A DNA stretch of 8,786 nt from NCBI GenBank assembly GCA_017629415.1, contig JAGBXG010000335.1, positions 1-8,786 of the forward strand, read 5' to 3'. The notes beneath the pieces were generated by a model. That model was not told where the DNA came from and did not search any database. It saw only the letters and a list, made by a program, of their open reading frames with translations. Made by a program: the position numbers and the translations under genes. Source of the DNA: Pseudomonadota bacterium. GTDB taxonomy: Bacteria; Myxococcota; Bradymonadia; UBA4248. Below, piece after piece: positions 1-5,855 of the stretch (position 1 is the stretch's first letter; every line of letters begins with the position of its first letter).

Positions 1-577
1 CGCGAAATGTTGCACGCTCTAGCTCGTATTGATTGCGTTCATATTGGATTCGCGTCAGCTTTTTTAAAAATTCATCGCGCGATATCTCTTCACCGACTTG
101 AACACTGGCTCGCATTGCCAGATAAGAGTCAGCCGTCCCAAGACCGTAAATGCATGAAACGCTGGCCACAATAATGACATCGTTTCGCGTCAGCAGGCTG
201 TGTGTGGCAGCCAGTCTCATGCGTTCGATATCGTCATTGATTTTGGCATCTTTTTCAATAAACGTTCCCGATGCAGGAATATAGGCTTCCGGCTGATAAT
301 AGTCATAATAACTGACAAAATATTCCACAGCATTTTCAGGAAAAAGTGCCTTAAATTCCGTAAAAAGTTGACCGGCCAGTGTCTTATTGGGCGCAATCAC
401 GAGTGTGGGCCGCTGAACCCGTTCGATGACAGAGGCAATTGTAAAAGTTTTGCCGCTGCCTGTAATACCCAACAAAGTTTGGGCTTTACGTCCTGTTTCA
501 AGCCCTTCAACGAGTCGGTCAATAGCTTCCGGTTGATCACCGCAGGGCGCAAATTCTGAATGCAGTTTAAATTTCAT
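1..577 (-). CDS. uvrB: Excinuclease ABC subunit B, N-terminal part (3' end cut by window edge)
   Basis: UvrB receives damaged DNA from UvrA, verifies the lesion by inserting a beta-hairpin between the strands, and recruits UvrC for incision in nucleotide excision repair in the cytoplasm. The 192 visible codons hold the family's N-terminal signature GDQPEAI (residues 13-19), the Walker A motif GITGSGKT (37-44), the aromatic beta-hairpin [12 protein letters not shown] (90-101) and the following block [16 protein letters not shown] (106-121), then [10 protein letters not shown] (138-147). The full protein is usually about 660-700 residues, so roughly 70% lies beyond the left edge. The ATG at 577 gives the usual short N-terminus (MKFKLHSEF); only a weak GGA-type ribosome-binding site precedes it. 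It follows the acidic-protein gene on the same strand but is separated from it by a strong terminator, so it probably has its own promoter, which I could not locate. No LexA box was recognised upstream. Confidence 0.97.
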   Translation of the reverse strand, partial: MKFKLHSEFAPCGDQPEAIDRLVEGLETGRKAQTLLGITGSGKTFTIASVIERVQRPTLVIAPNKTLAGQLFTEFKALFPENAVEYFVSYYDYYQPEAYIPASGTFIEKDAKINDDIERMRLAATHSLLTRNDVIIVASVSCIYGLGTADSYLAMRASVQVGEEISRDEFLKKLTRIQYERNQYELERATFR

Positions 578-601
578 CGTTCCATCCGTAGAACATAAAG
601 A

Positions 602-635
602 AAAACTCCCATGAAAATAGACTCATGGGAGTTTT
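602..635 (-). terminator. Intrinsic terminator of the acidic-protein gene
   Basis: A perfect 13-bp inverted repeat (602-614 and 623-635, core CTCCCATGA/TCATGGGAG) encloses an 8-nt loop. Read on the minus strand the stem ends in a run of five T, as expected for a Rho-independent terminator placed 36 nt after the stop codon at 671. The A/T-flanked stem is nearly symmetric, but no gene converges on it from the left, so I assign it to the minus strand. It lies only 25 nt before the uvrB start. Confidence 0.85.
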
Positions 636-670
636 CATGACATGATTTTATTTTGTTATTAGGCAAAAAA

Positions 671-1885
671 TCAGTCGTTATCTGGATTCATATTGTGCTC
701 ATATTGCTGAGCCAGTTCCAAAATTCGTTTGTGTTTTTCATCGACAGCTTTGATATCTTCCGGTGCTTTTTCAGAATCATCTTTAGCTGCTTCATCCATG
801 GCTTTGCCAACACGTTCTTCGATATTGCCTGTGCCTTTGCCGTTAAGCACGTCTTCTACGATGCGGCCGCCTTCAATCAAAGCAGCTCTGCTGACATCTA
901 ACTGACGTTCTTCAATCTTTTCAGAAACTTCAGGACTGACTTTGGCATTTTTCAAAAGATCCGCAAATGCATTCGAGAAATCAAACTGTACGCGATATTT
1001 GGAATCTGTTTGGGTATCAGCTGTTTCTTCTGTTTTAGCCTCTTCGGTCACGACTTCAGCTTCGGCAGTTTCTGAATCGTTTTTGTCTTCCGAATCGGTT
1101 TTATCAGCTTTATCGGCTTCTGCCATGACGTCTTCGCCCATCAATGTTTTGAGGAACGAACCAATCGTGCCGCGAATCAAGGCAGGCACTACATCATTGC
1201 CGTAATTCTGGAAAAATTTGCCATCTACTTTGACAACGCGTTTGCCATTCTCATCAATGGTATAATCTTCATCTTTTAATTTGGCATCGGCAAAACTTTC
1301 AAATTCGCGCGATACTGCGCCTTTAAAATCAAATTTTGTATTTGCCAAACGGTCTTTCATCTTGCCAATACCCTGAGCTACGGCATCAGATGCATCACGG
1401 ATGGCTGCTGCGGCAGAACCTTCTTCAAATTCAGGCTTTGTTTCAGCTTTTGTTTCTGAAGCAGCATCTTCAACCGCCTTGTCTGCTTTTGCTTCCTCTG
1501 TAACTTCTTCAGCATTGGCGCCATCGGTTTCAGCAGTCTTTATCGCTTCAGCCGCTTCTTCTGCCGATTTCTTAAGCTCTTTCGCGCTGTCTTTGAGCAC
1601 AACAGAAACTTCCTTTAAACCTTCGCGAAGCGGTGCAAGCTGTTTGCCCAGTTCAGAAAAAGCTGTGCGCAAATTGTTGACGACGTCTTCAAGAGCGGCA
1701 TTCATCGTATCGACTGCGGCTTTAGGTTCAAAATCCGGATTAAACGGAATCACCTTACCAAGTGGGGCTTCTTTCGCTTCATCAAGCTTTTCAGGCGCAT
1801 CATCTGCTGCTGTTTCTGCGGCATCAACAACTTTATCTGTATCCTTATTTTCCGGTGTATGATTCATTTTATCATCATCAAACAT
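671..1885 (-). CDS. Acidic, Ala/Glu/Lys-rich cytoplasmic protein of unknown function
   Basis: I do not recognise a named family. The 404-residue protein has no signal peptide or membrane segment, so it should be cytoplasmic. It shows three better-ordered blocks joined by acidic low-complexity linkers. Residues 46-115 form a heptad-like amphipathic helix with a PLREGLKEVSVVLKDSAKEL core. Residues 156-250 include AAAIRDASDAVAQGIGKMKDRL and the motif VVPALIRGTIGSFLKTLMG. Residues 294-404 form a helical C-terminus beginning YRVQFDFSNAFADLL. The linkers (about 1-45, 116-155, 251-293) are mostly A, E, D, K and T. The ATG at 1885 has a perfect AGGAGG 5 nt upstream; a second ATG at codon 7 lacks such spacing. 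The gene has its own promoter (1921-1948) and terminator (602-635), so it is monocistronic. Phasin-like or nucleoid/scaffold roles are possible from composition, but that is speculation. The reading frame is confident, the function unknown. Confidence 0.85.
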   Translation of the reverse strand: MFDDDKMNHTPENKDTDKVVDAAETAADDAPEKLDEAKEAPLGKVIPFNPDFEPKAAVDTMNAALEDVVNNLRTAFSELGKQLAPLREGLKEVSVVLKDSAKELKKSAEEAAEAIKTAETDGANAEEVTEEAKADKAVEDAASETKAETKPEFEEGSAAAAIRDASDAVAQGIGKMKDRLANTKFDFKGAVSREFESFADAKLKDEDYTIDENGKRVVKVDGKFFQNYGNDVVPALIRGTIGSFLKTLMGEDVMAEADKADKTDSEDKNDSETAEAEVVTEEAKTEETADTQTDSKYRVQFDFSNAFADLLKNAKVSPEVSEKIEERQLDVSRAALIEGGRIVEDVLNGKGTGNIEERVGKAMDEAAKDDSEKAPEDIKAVDEKHKRILELAQQYEHNMNPDND

Positions 1886-1890
1886 ATCGT

Positions 1891-1897
1891 CCTCCTT
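1891..1897 (-). promoter_or_regulatory. Strong ribosome-binding site of the acidic-protein gene
   Basis: The minus strand reads AAGGAGG, ending 5 nt before the ATG at 1885. It fully matches the anti-Shine-Dalgarno and fixes the start at 1885 rather than at the ATG six codons later. It is the strongest such site in the window together with that of the WD40 gene, suggesting high translation. Confidence 0.85.
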
Positions 1898-1920
1898 AAA
1901 TGGGCAAAAAAAGACACCTT

Positions 1921-1948
1921 ATTTTACCCGATTGGTGTGATTCATCAA
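1921..1948 (-). promoter_or_regulatory. Sigma-70-type promoter of the acidic-protein gene
   Basis: On the minus strand, TTGATG (1948-1943, four of six consensus bases) and TAAAAT (1926-1921, five of six) are separated by 16 nt. The predicted start of transcription is near 1914, leaving a leader of about 29 nt that includes the AGGAGG site. The inverted repeat at 1952-1976 ends 4 nt upstream of the -35 box and could bind a regulator. This is a prediction by eye only. Confidence 0.55.
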
Positions 1949-1951
1949 TCC

Positions 1952-1976
1952 AAAATGGGCACAGAAAACCCATTTT
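1952..1976. repeat. Inverted repeat abutting the -35 box
   Basis: AAAATGGG (1952-1959) and CCCATTTT (1969-1976) form an 8-bp perfect inverted repeat around a 9-nt centre. Its left edge is 4 nt upstream of the predicted -35 box of the acidic-protein gene. It may be an operator or part of a weak terminator ending transcription from the stress-protein gene. No separate T-run follows the stem on the minus strand, so a terminator role is doubtful. Confidence 0.4.
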
Positions 1977-2087
1977 CATGCAAACTTTTACCATTGCTCG
2001 CAATGCATAAACATAACACGGTTTAGGCAAAACTATTTCCGCCAATTCAATCATGGTGCATTCCAAGGACTCATTCCACTGGCAGGG

Positions 2088-2107
2088 TTTGGGGCGGAGC
2101 ATCCAAA
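2088..2107. repeat. Small imperfect hairpin (TTTGGGGC...GCATCCAAA)
   Basis: TTTGGGGC (2088-2095) can pair with GCATCCAAA (2099-2107) across a GGA loop, using one G-U pair and one bulged A. A run of six A (2105-2110) closes it on the plus strand, which is six T before the stem on the minus strand. It belongs to the non-coding cluster at 2088-2205. Whether it is part of the same dispersed element as the larger hairpins cannot be told from one copy. Confidence 0.35.
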
Positions 2108-2133
2108 AAACTTTGTGTAGACCGTGAGGGCGC

Positions 2134-2205
2134 GGCTATGTCGGCCTTGAGGCCGACATACGCCTTGCATGGCGCGTCTATTTCGCTTCGCGAAATACGA
2201 CGCGC
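2134..2205. repeat. Twin imperfect-palindrome element (REP/BIME-like)
   Basis: Two hairpins lie 7 nt apart. Hairpin A (2134-2164) pairs GGC-TATGTCGGCC with GGCCGACATA-GCC around loop TTGA. Hairpin B (2172-2205) pairs GCGCGTC-TATTTCGC with GCGAAATA-GACGCGC around loop TTC. Both have a single unpaired C immediately after the ATA of the 3' arm (2161 and 2198), and both 5' arms start their inner stem with CTAT. A shared fold with a bulge at the same place resembles REP-type palindromes, which occur dispersed between genes and may stabilise 3' ends or be mobilised by a RAYT transposase. The cluster begins 38 nt after the stress-protein stop codon. No T-run follows directly, so it is not a standard terminator. 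The hairpins are seen directly; the repeat-family status is inferred. Confidence 0.65.
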
Positions 2206-2242
2206 AATTTGCGGCAGTTTCTGTAGAAAATTGGATTGAACA

Positions 2243-3223
2243 TTACTTCAAAAATGTTGCCGGAATCACCAGGCAATTCTGATTGGCGTATTCTGTTATC
2301 AAGCGCGCTGTTTCGCGCAGGGCATTATTGGCATCCAGTGAAGGCTGCGAGGATGGAATCACAATCAGATCAGCTCCGATCTCATCCGCAACGGAAAGTA
2401 CGGCACTGGCCTGCGGCATGACAGGCGCATGCTGTTTGAAAGACAGGCGTTTGGCATGTTCTTCATATACAAACGGTACATTCAATATCTGAACCGCTTG
2501 TTTGGCACGGTGGGTTACGCGTTCGGTGGCTGCTTTGATCTGCCTTTCATGCACGGCAAATCCCTGATAATCACCATTCGGATCGGCATGCTGTAAATCG
2601 GGAATAGGGGTGACAATTTCTACATCGGAATCGGGATAAAACATGGCAAAAGAAACTGCCCAAGCCAGCAATTGAGCCGAATAAGCAGGCTCTAAAAAAG
2701 CCACAAGAATCTTTTTATGTGCTCCACGATGCGTCGGATTCTTAATAAGATAAAGAGGAATACGCGTATAAGCAACAAATGTCGTGGCCATGCTGCCAAT
2801 AATGCCTGTCGTGTGCGGTTTGGTTCCATATGCACCCGCAAACAACAGATCTGCATTCGATTCAGAGGCTGCATAAATGATCGATTTAGCCATCGAATCA
2901 CGGGCAAAATCGACCTTCAAGCGAACATGCTGCGCATGATTTTGTAACACTTTTTCGAGGTATTTGGCGCCTCGGGCTTCCACGCCTGCCCGAACTTCAT
3001 GCAAAATTTCAACTTCATCACTGCCTAAAGCCGCATACGGGAAAAGAATATCTCGCATGATTGTCGGGAACTTTTCCAACGCATGAAAACATGTCAAAGA
3101 AGCGCCTGAAGTCTGGCTTAACTCAAAAGCCTGATGAATGGCTTGCGTGGCATAAGAAAGAAAATCAGATGCCACGAAAATATTTTGCATGGCATAAAAA
3201 CAACTGCGTGATGTATCCGTCAT
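2243..3223 (-). CDS. Tandem universal stress protein (two UspA domains)
   Basis: The 326-residue protein has two UspA (Rossmann-like) domains, about residues 12-160 and 168-326, cytoplasmic, with no signal or membrane segment. UspA-family proteins bind ATP or act as dimers during starvation and redox stress. Domain 1 begins with the typical strand MQNIFVASDF (12-21) and keeps the ATP-binding pattern G-x-x-G-9x-G-S (GAYG at 130-133, GS at 143-144). Domain 2 starts KKILVAFLEP and ends GADLIVIPSS...CLVIPA without that pattern, so it is probably a non-ATP-binding partner domain. The first ATG is at 3223; the ATG at 3190 (residue 12) matches where family members normally start, and neither has a recognisable Shine-Dalgarno site, so the start is uncertain. 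The gene stands alone between a 139-nt AT-rich gap upstream and the hairpin cluster downstream. Confidence 0.9.
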   Translation of the reverse strand: MTDTSRSCFYAMQNIFVASDFLSYATQAIHQAFELSQTSGASLTCFHALEKFPTIMRDILFPYAALGSDEVEILHEVRAGVEARGAKYLEKVLQNHAQHVRLKVDFARDSMAKSIIYAASESNADLLFAGAYGTKPHTTGIIGSMATTFVAYTRIPLYLIKNPTHRGAHKKILVAFLEPAYSAQLLAWAVSFAMFYPDSDVEIVTPIPDLQHADPNGDYQGFAVHERQIKAATERVTHRAKQAVQILNVPFVYEEHAKRLSFKQHAPVMPQASAVLSVADEIGADLIVIPSSQPSLDANNALRETARLITEYANQNCLVIPATFLK

Positions 3224-3362
3224 GGTCTGTATATCGCGTGATAAGGTTTAAAAGAAATGGTTTGAAACAATAGCCCTGAATGATTGATGGATAGCAATAT
3301 CCTGGATAGAATATGTTGAAATACTATGAATATATGCCTGCAATGATATAAAATAAGAACTT

Positions 3363-3896
3363 CTATTCTTTTTTCTGAATTTTATAGGGTTCATTGGCAT
3401 TCGGTTTATAATATTCAATAGCATCAACTGTCCCATCTGTATTGGTATCTCTGTGGACTTCTATTTTATTGCCGTTGGCATCAAAAATAAGTGTGCCATG
3501 TCTGTTTGCTTCAAAATCTACAGAATATTCTTTTTTAATAGGTTTATCATTTTGATAAGTCACAATAAGATCACAAACACCATCATAATCGAGATCAATT
3601 TCATCCCGAACATGCACACCATTTTCATAAAATTCAGACATGTCAATGAGTGTGTCAAAATTGAAATCGCGTTGCGCATATTGGATGACACCATCTTTCG
3701 TAAAGACAAATTGATCGACTCTGCCGTCGTTATTAATATCTACTTTTTGTAAATCAAATGATGAGGTGTCGACTTTTTGAGTCTGCAATTTTATCGTGTC
3801 CGTTTCAGATGCTGAATTGACATCCTTATCTTGAGAACAAGCCCATAAAAAACTTATCAACAAACATATCGTTACAAGTATGAAATTTCTATACAT
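3363..3896 (-). CDS. Small lipoprotein with calcium-loop (EF-hand-like) repeats
   Basis: This is a predicted 177-residue lipoprotein. It has a hydrophobic signal (residues 5-18) ending in LWAC, with the lipidated Cys at 20, followed by an acidic linker. The rest is built of about five units of roughly 24 residues, each opening with a D-x-[ND]-x-D-G-x-x-D loop: DINNDGRVD (53-61), DFNFDTLID (77-85), DLDYDGVCD (101-109), a degenerate unit near 127, and DTNTDGTVD (150-158). Such loops bind Ca2+ in EF-hand, dockerin and thrombospondin type 3 repeats. The second half of most units is aromatic and beta-prone (FVF, EFY, VTY, EYY). The open frame extends to a GTG at 3986, but the ATG at 3896 begins directly with the signal peptide and overlaps the WD40 stop codon by 8 nt (ATGTATAG), implying translational coupling; a weak GGAG lies 11 nt upstream. 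Ser at +2 suggests outer-membrane sorting. The specific function is unknown. Confidence 0.85.
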   Translation of the reverse strand: MYRNFILVTICLLISFLWACSQDKDVNSASETDTIKLQTQKVDTSSFDLQKVDINNDGRVDQFVFTKDGVIQYAQRDFNFDTLIDMSEFYENGVHVRDEIDLDYDGVCDLIVTYQNDKPIKKEYSVDFEANRHGTLIFDANGNKIEVHRDTNTDGTVDAIEYYKPNANEPYKIQKKE

Positions 3897-4842
3897 GAGA
3901 ATCGATGCTCCAAATTGCAACCTTTCCGGCGTTGTCACTTGAAACCATATATCCGTTTTCAGAAACACAAATACTTCTGACTTCACAGCGATGATGTTCT
4001 ATAGAAAATTCAGGTTTTTCTATCTTTCGAATGTTTTCAATATCTATTTGAACTGCTTCAAGCTTGCCTGTTTCATGCCCAAGCCATAAAATGCCATTCT
4101 GATACGTTGCCGTCTGAATACGGCCGCCAGATTGATAGATGATTTCAAGCGGCGACTCACGCTCAACGTGCCACAGCATGACATAACCAGCCACATCGAC
4201 AGAAACAAAATGGGTATCATTGATAAACTCAAAAGCCACAATTTCTGCATAATGACCCGAATATTTATGAATCAATGCACCGTTTGACTCATTCCATGAA
4301 CGCAATGTCAAATCCCGTGAAGCAGAAAACAAAATATCGGTCTCAGGCTGAAAACGCACACATGTCACAGGGGCAGTATGCCAATCAAAAGTTCTGATTG
4401 GTTCACCATGTCTCCATAATTTGACATATTTATCCTGGCTGGCTGTTGCCATTCTGCCGCCTTTCACTGCCGCAATCGATAAAATCGTCATTTTATGGCT
4501 TCTGGTACTGGGTTTGAAACTTTGAGCGCCCATCGTTCTCGCGCCTTGAGACACAAAAATACCCGCGTGATCTTTGATAAACGTACCTGTTTCAATGTCC
4601 CATTCTCTGATGCTCTTGTCTTTTCCGGCTGAAAGCAAGTGACCGTTGTCGGGATTAAAGGCAAGCGTATAAACAAACTCAACATGTTGCTTGAGTTTCC
4701 GCTCAACTGTTCCGGATTCGACATCAATAATATGAATGATGCCGTCTCTGTCTCCGGCTGCACATTTCTGATTATCTAGAGAAAATGCCACAGCAAGAAC
4801 TTTTTGGGTTGGAAGCTGGATATCGTGTAAAAGTTTTAACAT
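3889..4842 (-). CDS. Seven-blade WD40-repeat beta-propeller protein
   Basis: The 317-residue protein has no signal peptide and should be cytoplasmic. Seven WD40-type blades can be read, each ending in a [WL]-x-[VI]-like strand. They begin near VLAVAFSLDN, VYTLAFNPDN, ILSIAAVKGG, VTCVRFQPET, IVAFEFINDT, IQTATYQNGI and VRSICVSENG. Blades 2, 3, 5 and 7 end in clear EWD, KLW, LWH and IWS strands. A complete propeller usually serves as a protein-interaction platform; no catalytic domain is attached. The start at 4842 is chosen over an upstream GTG (4956) because AAGGAGG lies at 4859-4853, 10 nt before it, and because the ATG overlaps the TPR stop codon by one base (TGATG). Both overlaps (1 nt upstream, 8 nt downstream) indicate coupled translation with two lipoproteins, yet this protein sits on the other side of the membrane. 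Its partner is unknown. Confidence 0.9.
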   Translation of the reverse strand: MLKLLHDIQLPTQKVLAVAFSLDNQKCAAGDRDGIIHIIDVESGTVERKLKQHVEFVYTLAFNPDNGHLLSAGKDKSIREWDIETGTFIKDHAGIFVSQGARTMGAQSFKPSTRSHKMTILSIAAVKGGRMATASQDKYVKLWRHGEPIRTFDWHTAPVTCVRFQPETDILFSASRDLTLRSWNESNGALIHKYSGHYAEIVAFEFINDTHFVSVDVAGYVMLWHVERESPLEIIYQSGGRIQTATYQNGILWLGHETGKLEAVQIDIENIRKIEKPEFSIEHHRCEVRSICVSENGYMVSSDNAGKVAIWSIDSHV

Positions 4843-5834
4843 CAGATATTTTCCTCCTTGAGGATTTCTTGAATTTCCATAAGTTTCGCAAGTGCACCTG
4901 CTCTTCTCAATTCTTCTTCTTGGATGACCGCCAGATTGGCATATTGGGTCAGCCACTTTTGCGCTGCGGCATAATGATCAAATGATTCTCTTAATTTGCC
5001 TTCTGCATGATCTACTTTTGCCAATTCATAATTCGCAATCCCAACGCCGAACATGGCAGAAAGCGTATGAAGTTTAGAATCTGTCGTCTTTTCAAGCAGT
5101 TTATAAGCTCCTTCAAAATGCGCAAGCGCACTCTGATAATCTTTCATGGCCATGTATATATAAGCAAATGCCGTTTCAAGCTGTCCGTCATCCGGATTGT
5201 TGAGAATACCGTTTGTCAGAACTTTCGTCGCTTCTTTATAGAATCCAAAACTCATATAAAGTTCGCCAAGTTCTTTATAATGAATCGTCATCCCGTCTTC
5301 ATTTCTCAAAAATGGATTCGATTGGATAGACTTTTCATAAGCACTGACTGCAGCCAAATAATCATTAAGTCCAATATAACATCGCGCTTTTTGCAAATGC
5401 GCTTCGGCATAATAAGGATCAATATTGGTAGCTTTGTCCAAAACTCTGACGCATTCCATATAATTGGCAAAATCATGACCGGTCTCGGATGTCAGCTGCT
5501 GTTGTTGAGCTTCGCCATAATGCGCCAATGCCAGCTGATAATAATAATGCGGCCAGCCGCTCTCATAACCAATGGCATCATTCAAACGGCGAATTGCCGC
5601 CGTATAATCATGATAATCCATATCAATCAGTGCCATATAATAATATGCCTGATGATTATTGGAATATCTGTTCAAAGCATTTTGAAAACTTTGAGTGGCT
5701 TTATCATGAATTTTCTTCTCATAGCTTTGAATCCCTTCCTTAAGATGCCGGTTGGATTCCATTTCCGCTGAATTACAGCCCATGCTCAGACAGGTCAACA
5801 AAGCGATGATGAGTGTTGCAATTTGATGTTTCAT
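4842..5834 (-). CDS. TPR-repeat lipoprotein
   Basis: This is a predicted lipoprotein of 330 residues. A hydrophobic signal (IATLIIALLTCL) ends in the slightly atypical lipobox SMGC, with the lipidated Cys at 20. The remainder is helical tetratricopeptide repeats. Clear units include HLKEGIQSYEKKIHDKATQS, QAYYYMALIDMDYHDYTAA, AEAHLQKARCYIGLNDYLAA, HYKELGELYMSFGFYKEATK and ETAFAYIYMAMKDYQSALAH, and the C-terminus (about 280-330) is a longer helix. TPR lipoproteins commonly act as assembly scaffolds at the cell envelope, as PilF/PilW and BamD do, but no signature of either is evident. Two ATGs are possible. The GAGGGG site (5847-5842) is only 1 nt from the first (5840) and 7 nt from the second (5834), so the second is preferred. 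The gene follows rlmI after about 21 nt and overlaps the WD40 gene by 1 nt. Confidence 0.88.
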   Translation of the reverse strand: MKHQIATLIIALLTCLSMGCNSAEMESNRHLKEGIQSYEKKIHDKATQSFQNALNRYSNNHQAYYYMALIDMDYHDYTAAIRRLNDAIGYESGWPHYYYQLALAHYGEAQQQQLTSETGHDFANYMECVRVLDKATNIDPYYAEAHLQKARCYIGLNDYLAAVSAYEKSIQSNPFLRNEDGMTIHYKELGELYMSFGFYKEATKVLTNGILNNPDDGQLETAFAYIYMAMKDYQSALAHFEGAYKLLEKTTDSKLHTLSAMFGVGIANYELAKVDHAEGKLRESFDHYAAAQKWLTQYANLAVIQEEELRRAGALAKLMEIQEILKEENI

Positions 5835-5841
5835 ATTCATA

Positions 5842-5847
5842 CCCCTC
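5842..5847 (-). promoter_or_regulatory. Ribosome-binding site deciding the TPR lipoprotein start
   Basis: GAGGGG on the minus strand lies 1 nt from the ATG at 5840 and 7 nt from the ATG at 5834. Only the latter spacing is workable for initiation, so the protein should begin MKHQIATLI rather than MNMKHQIATLI. Confidence 0.65.
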
Positions 5848-5855
5848 TTATAAGC

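Noticed and set aside
1401..1862. 153-codon Ala/Ser-rich plus-strand open frame
   Set aside because: It is antisense to the Ala/Glu-rich protein; its Ser/Ala bias is the direct mirror of that composition.
1896..2102. 68-codon open frame on the minus strand between the acidic-protein and stress-protein genes
   Set aside because: It runs through the predicted promoter and the ribosome-binding site region, has no ribosome-binding site of its own and encodes no recognisable protein.
2205..2233. CAATTT/AAATTG inverted repeat just after the stress-protein gene as a terminator
   Set aside because: Six weak pairs around a 17-nt loop and no following T-run on the minus strand.
3289..3302. Small hairpin GGATA-GCAA-TATCC in the gap upstream of the stress-protein gene
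   Set aside because: A five-pair stem in an AT-rich region is expected by chance; no promoter or riboswitch signature accompanies it.
3355..3370. Possible terminator after the six-gene operon (AAGAA/TTCTT stem with TATTTTATAT tail)
   Set aside because: The stem is only 5 bp, A/T-rich and overlaps the stop codon; too weak to call.
3897..3986. N-terminal extension of the calcium-loop lipoprotein to a GTG
   Set aside because: It would place about 30 residues before a perfect lipoprotein signal and overlap the WD40 gene by almost 100 nt.
5007..5771. 254-codon plus-strand open frame antisense to the TPR lipoprotein gene
   Set aside because: It is the antisense shadow of a clear TPR protein, its product is Ile/Arg/Phe-rich with no domain, and no start signals precede it.
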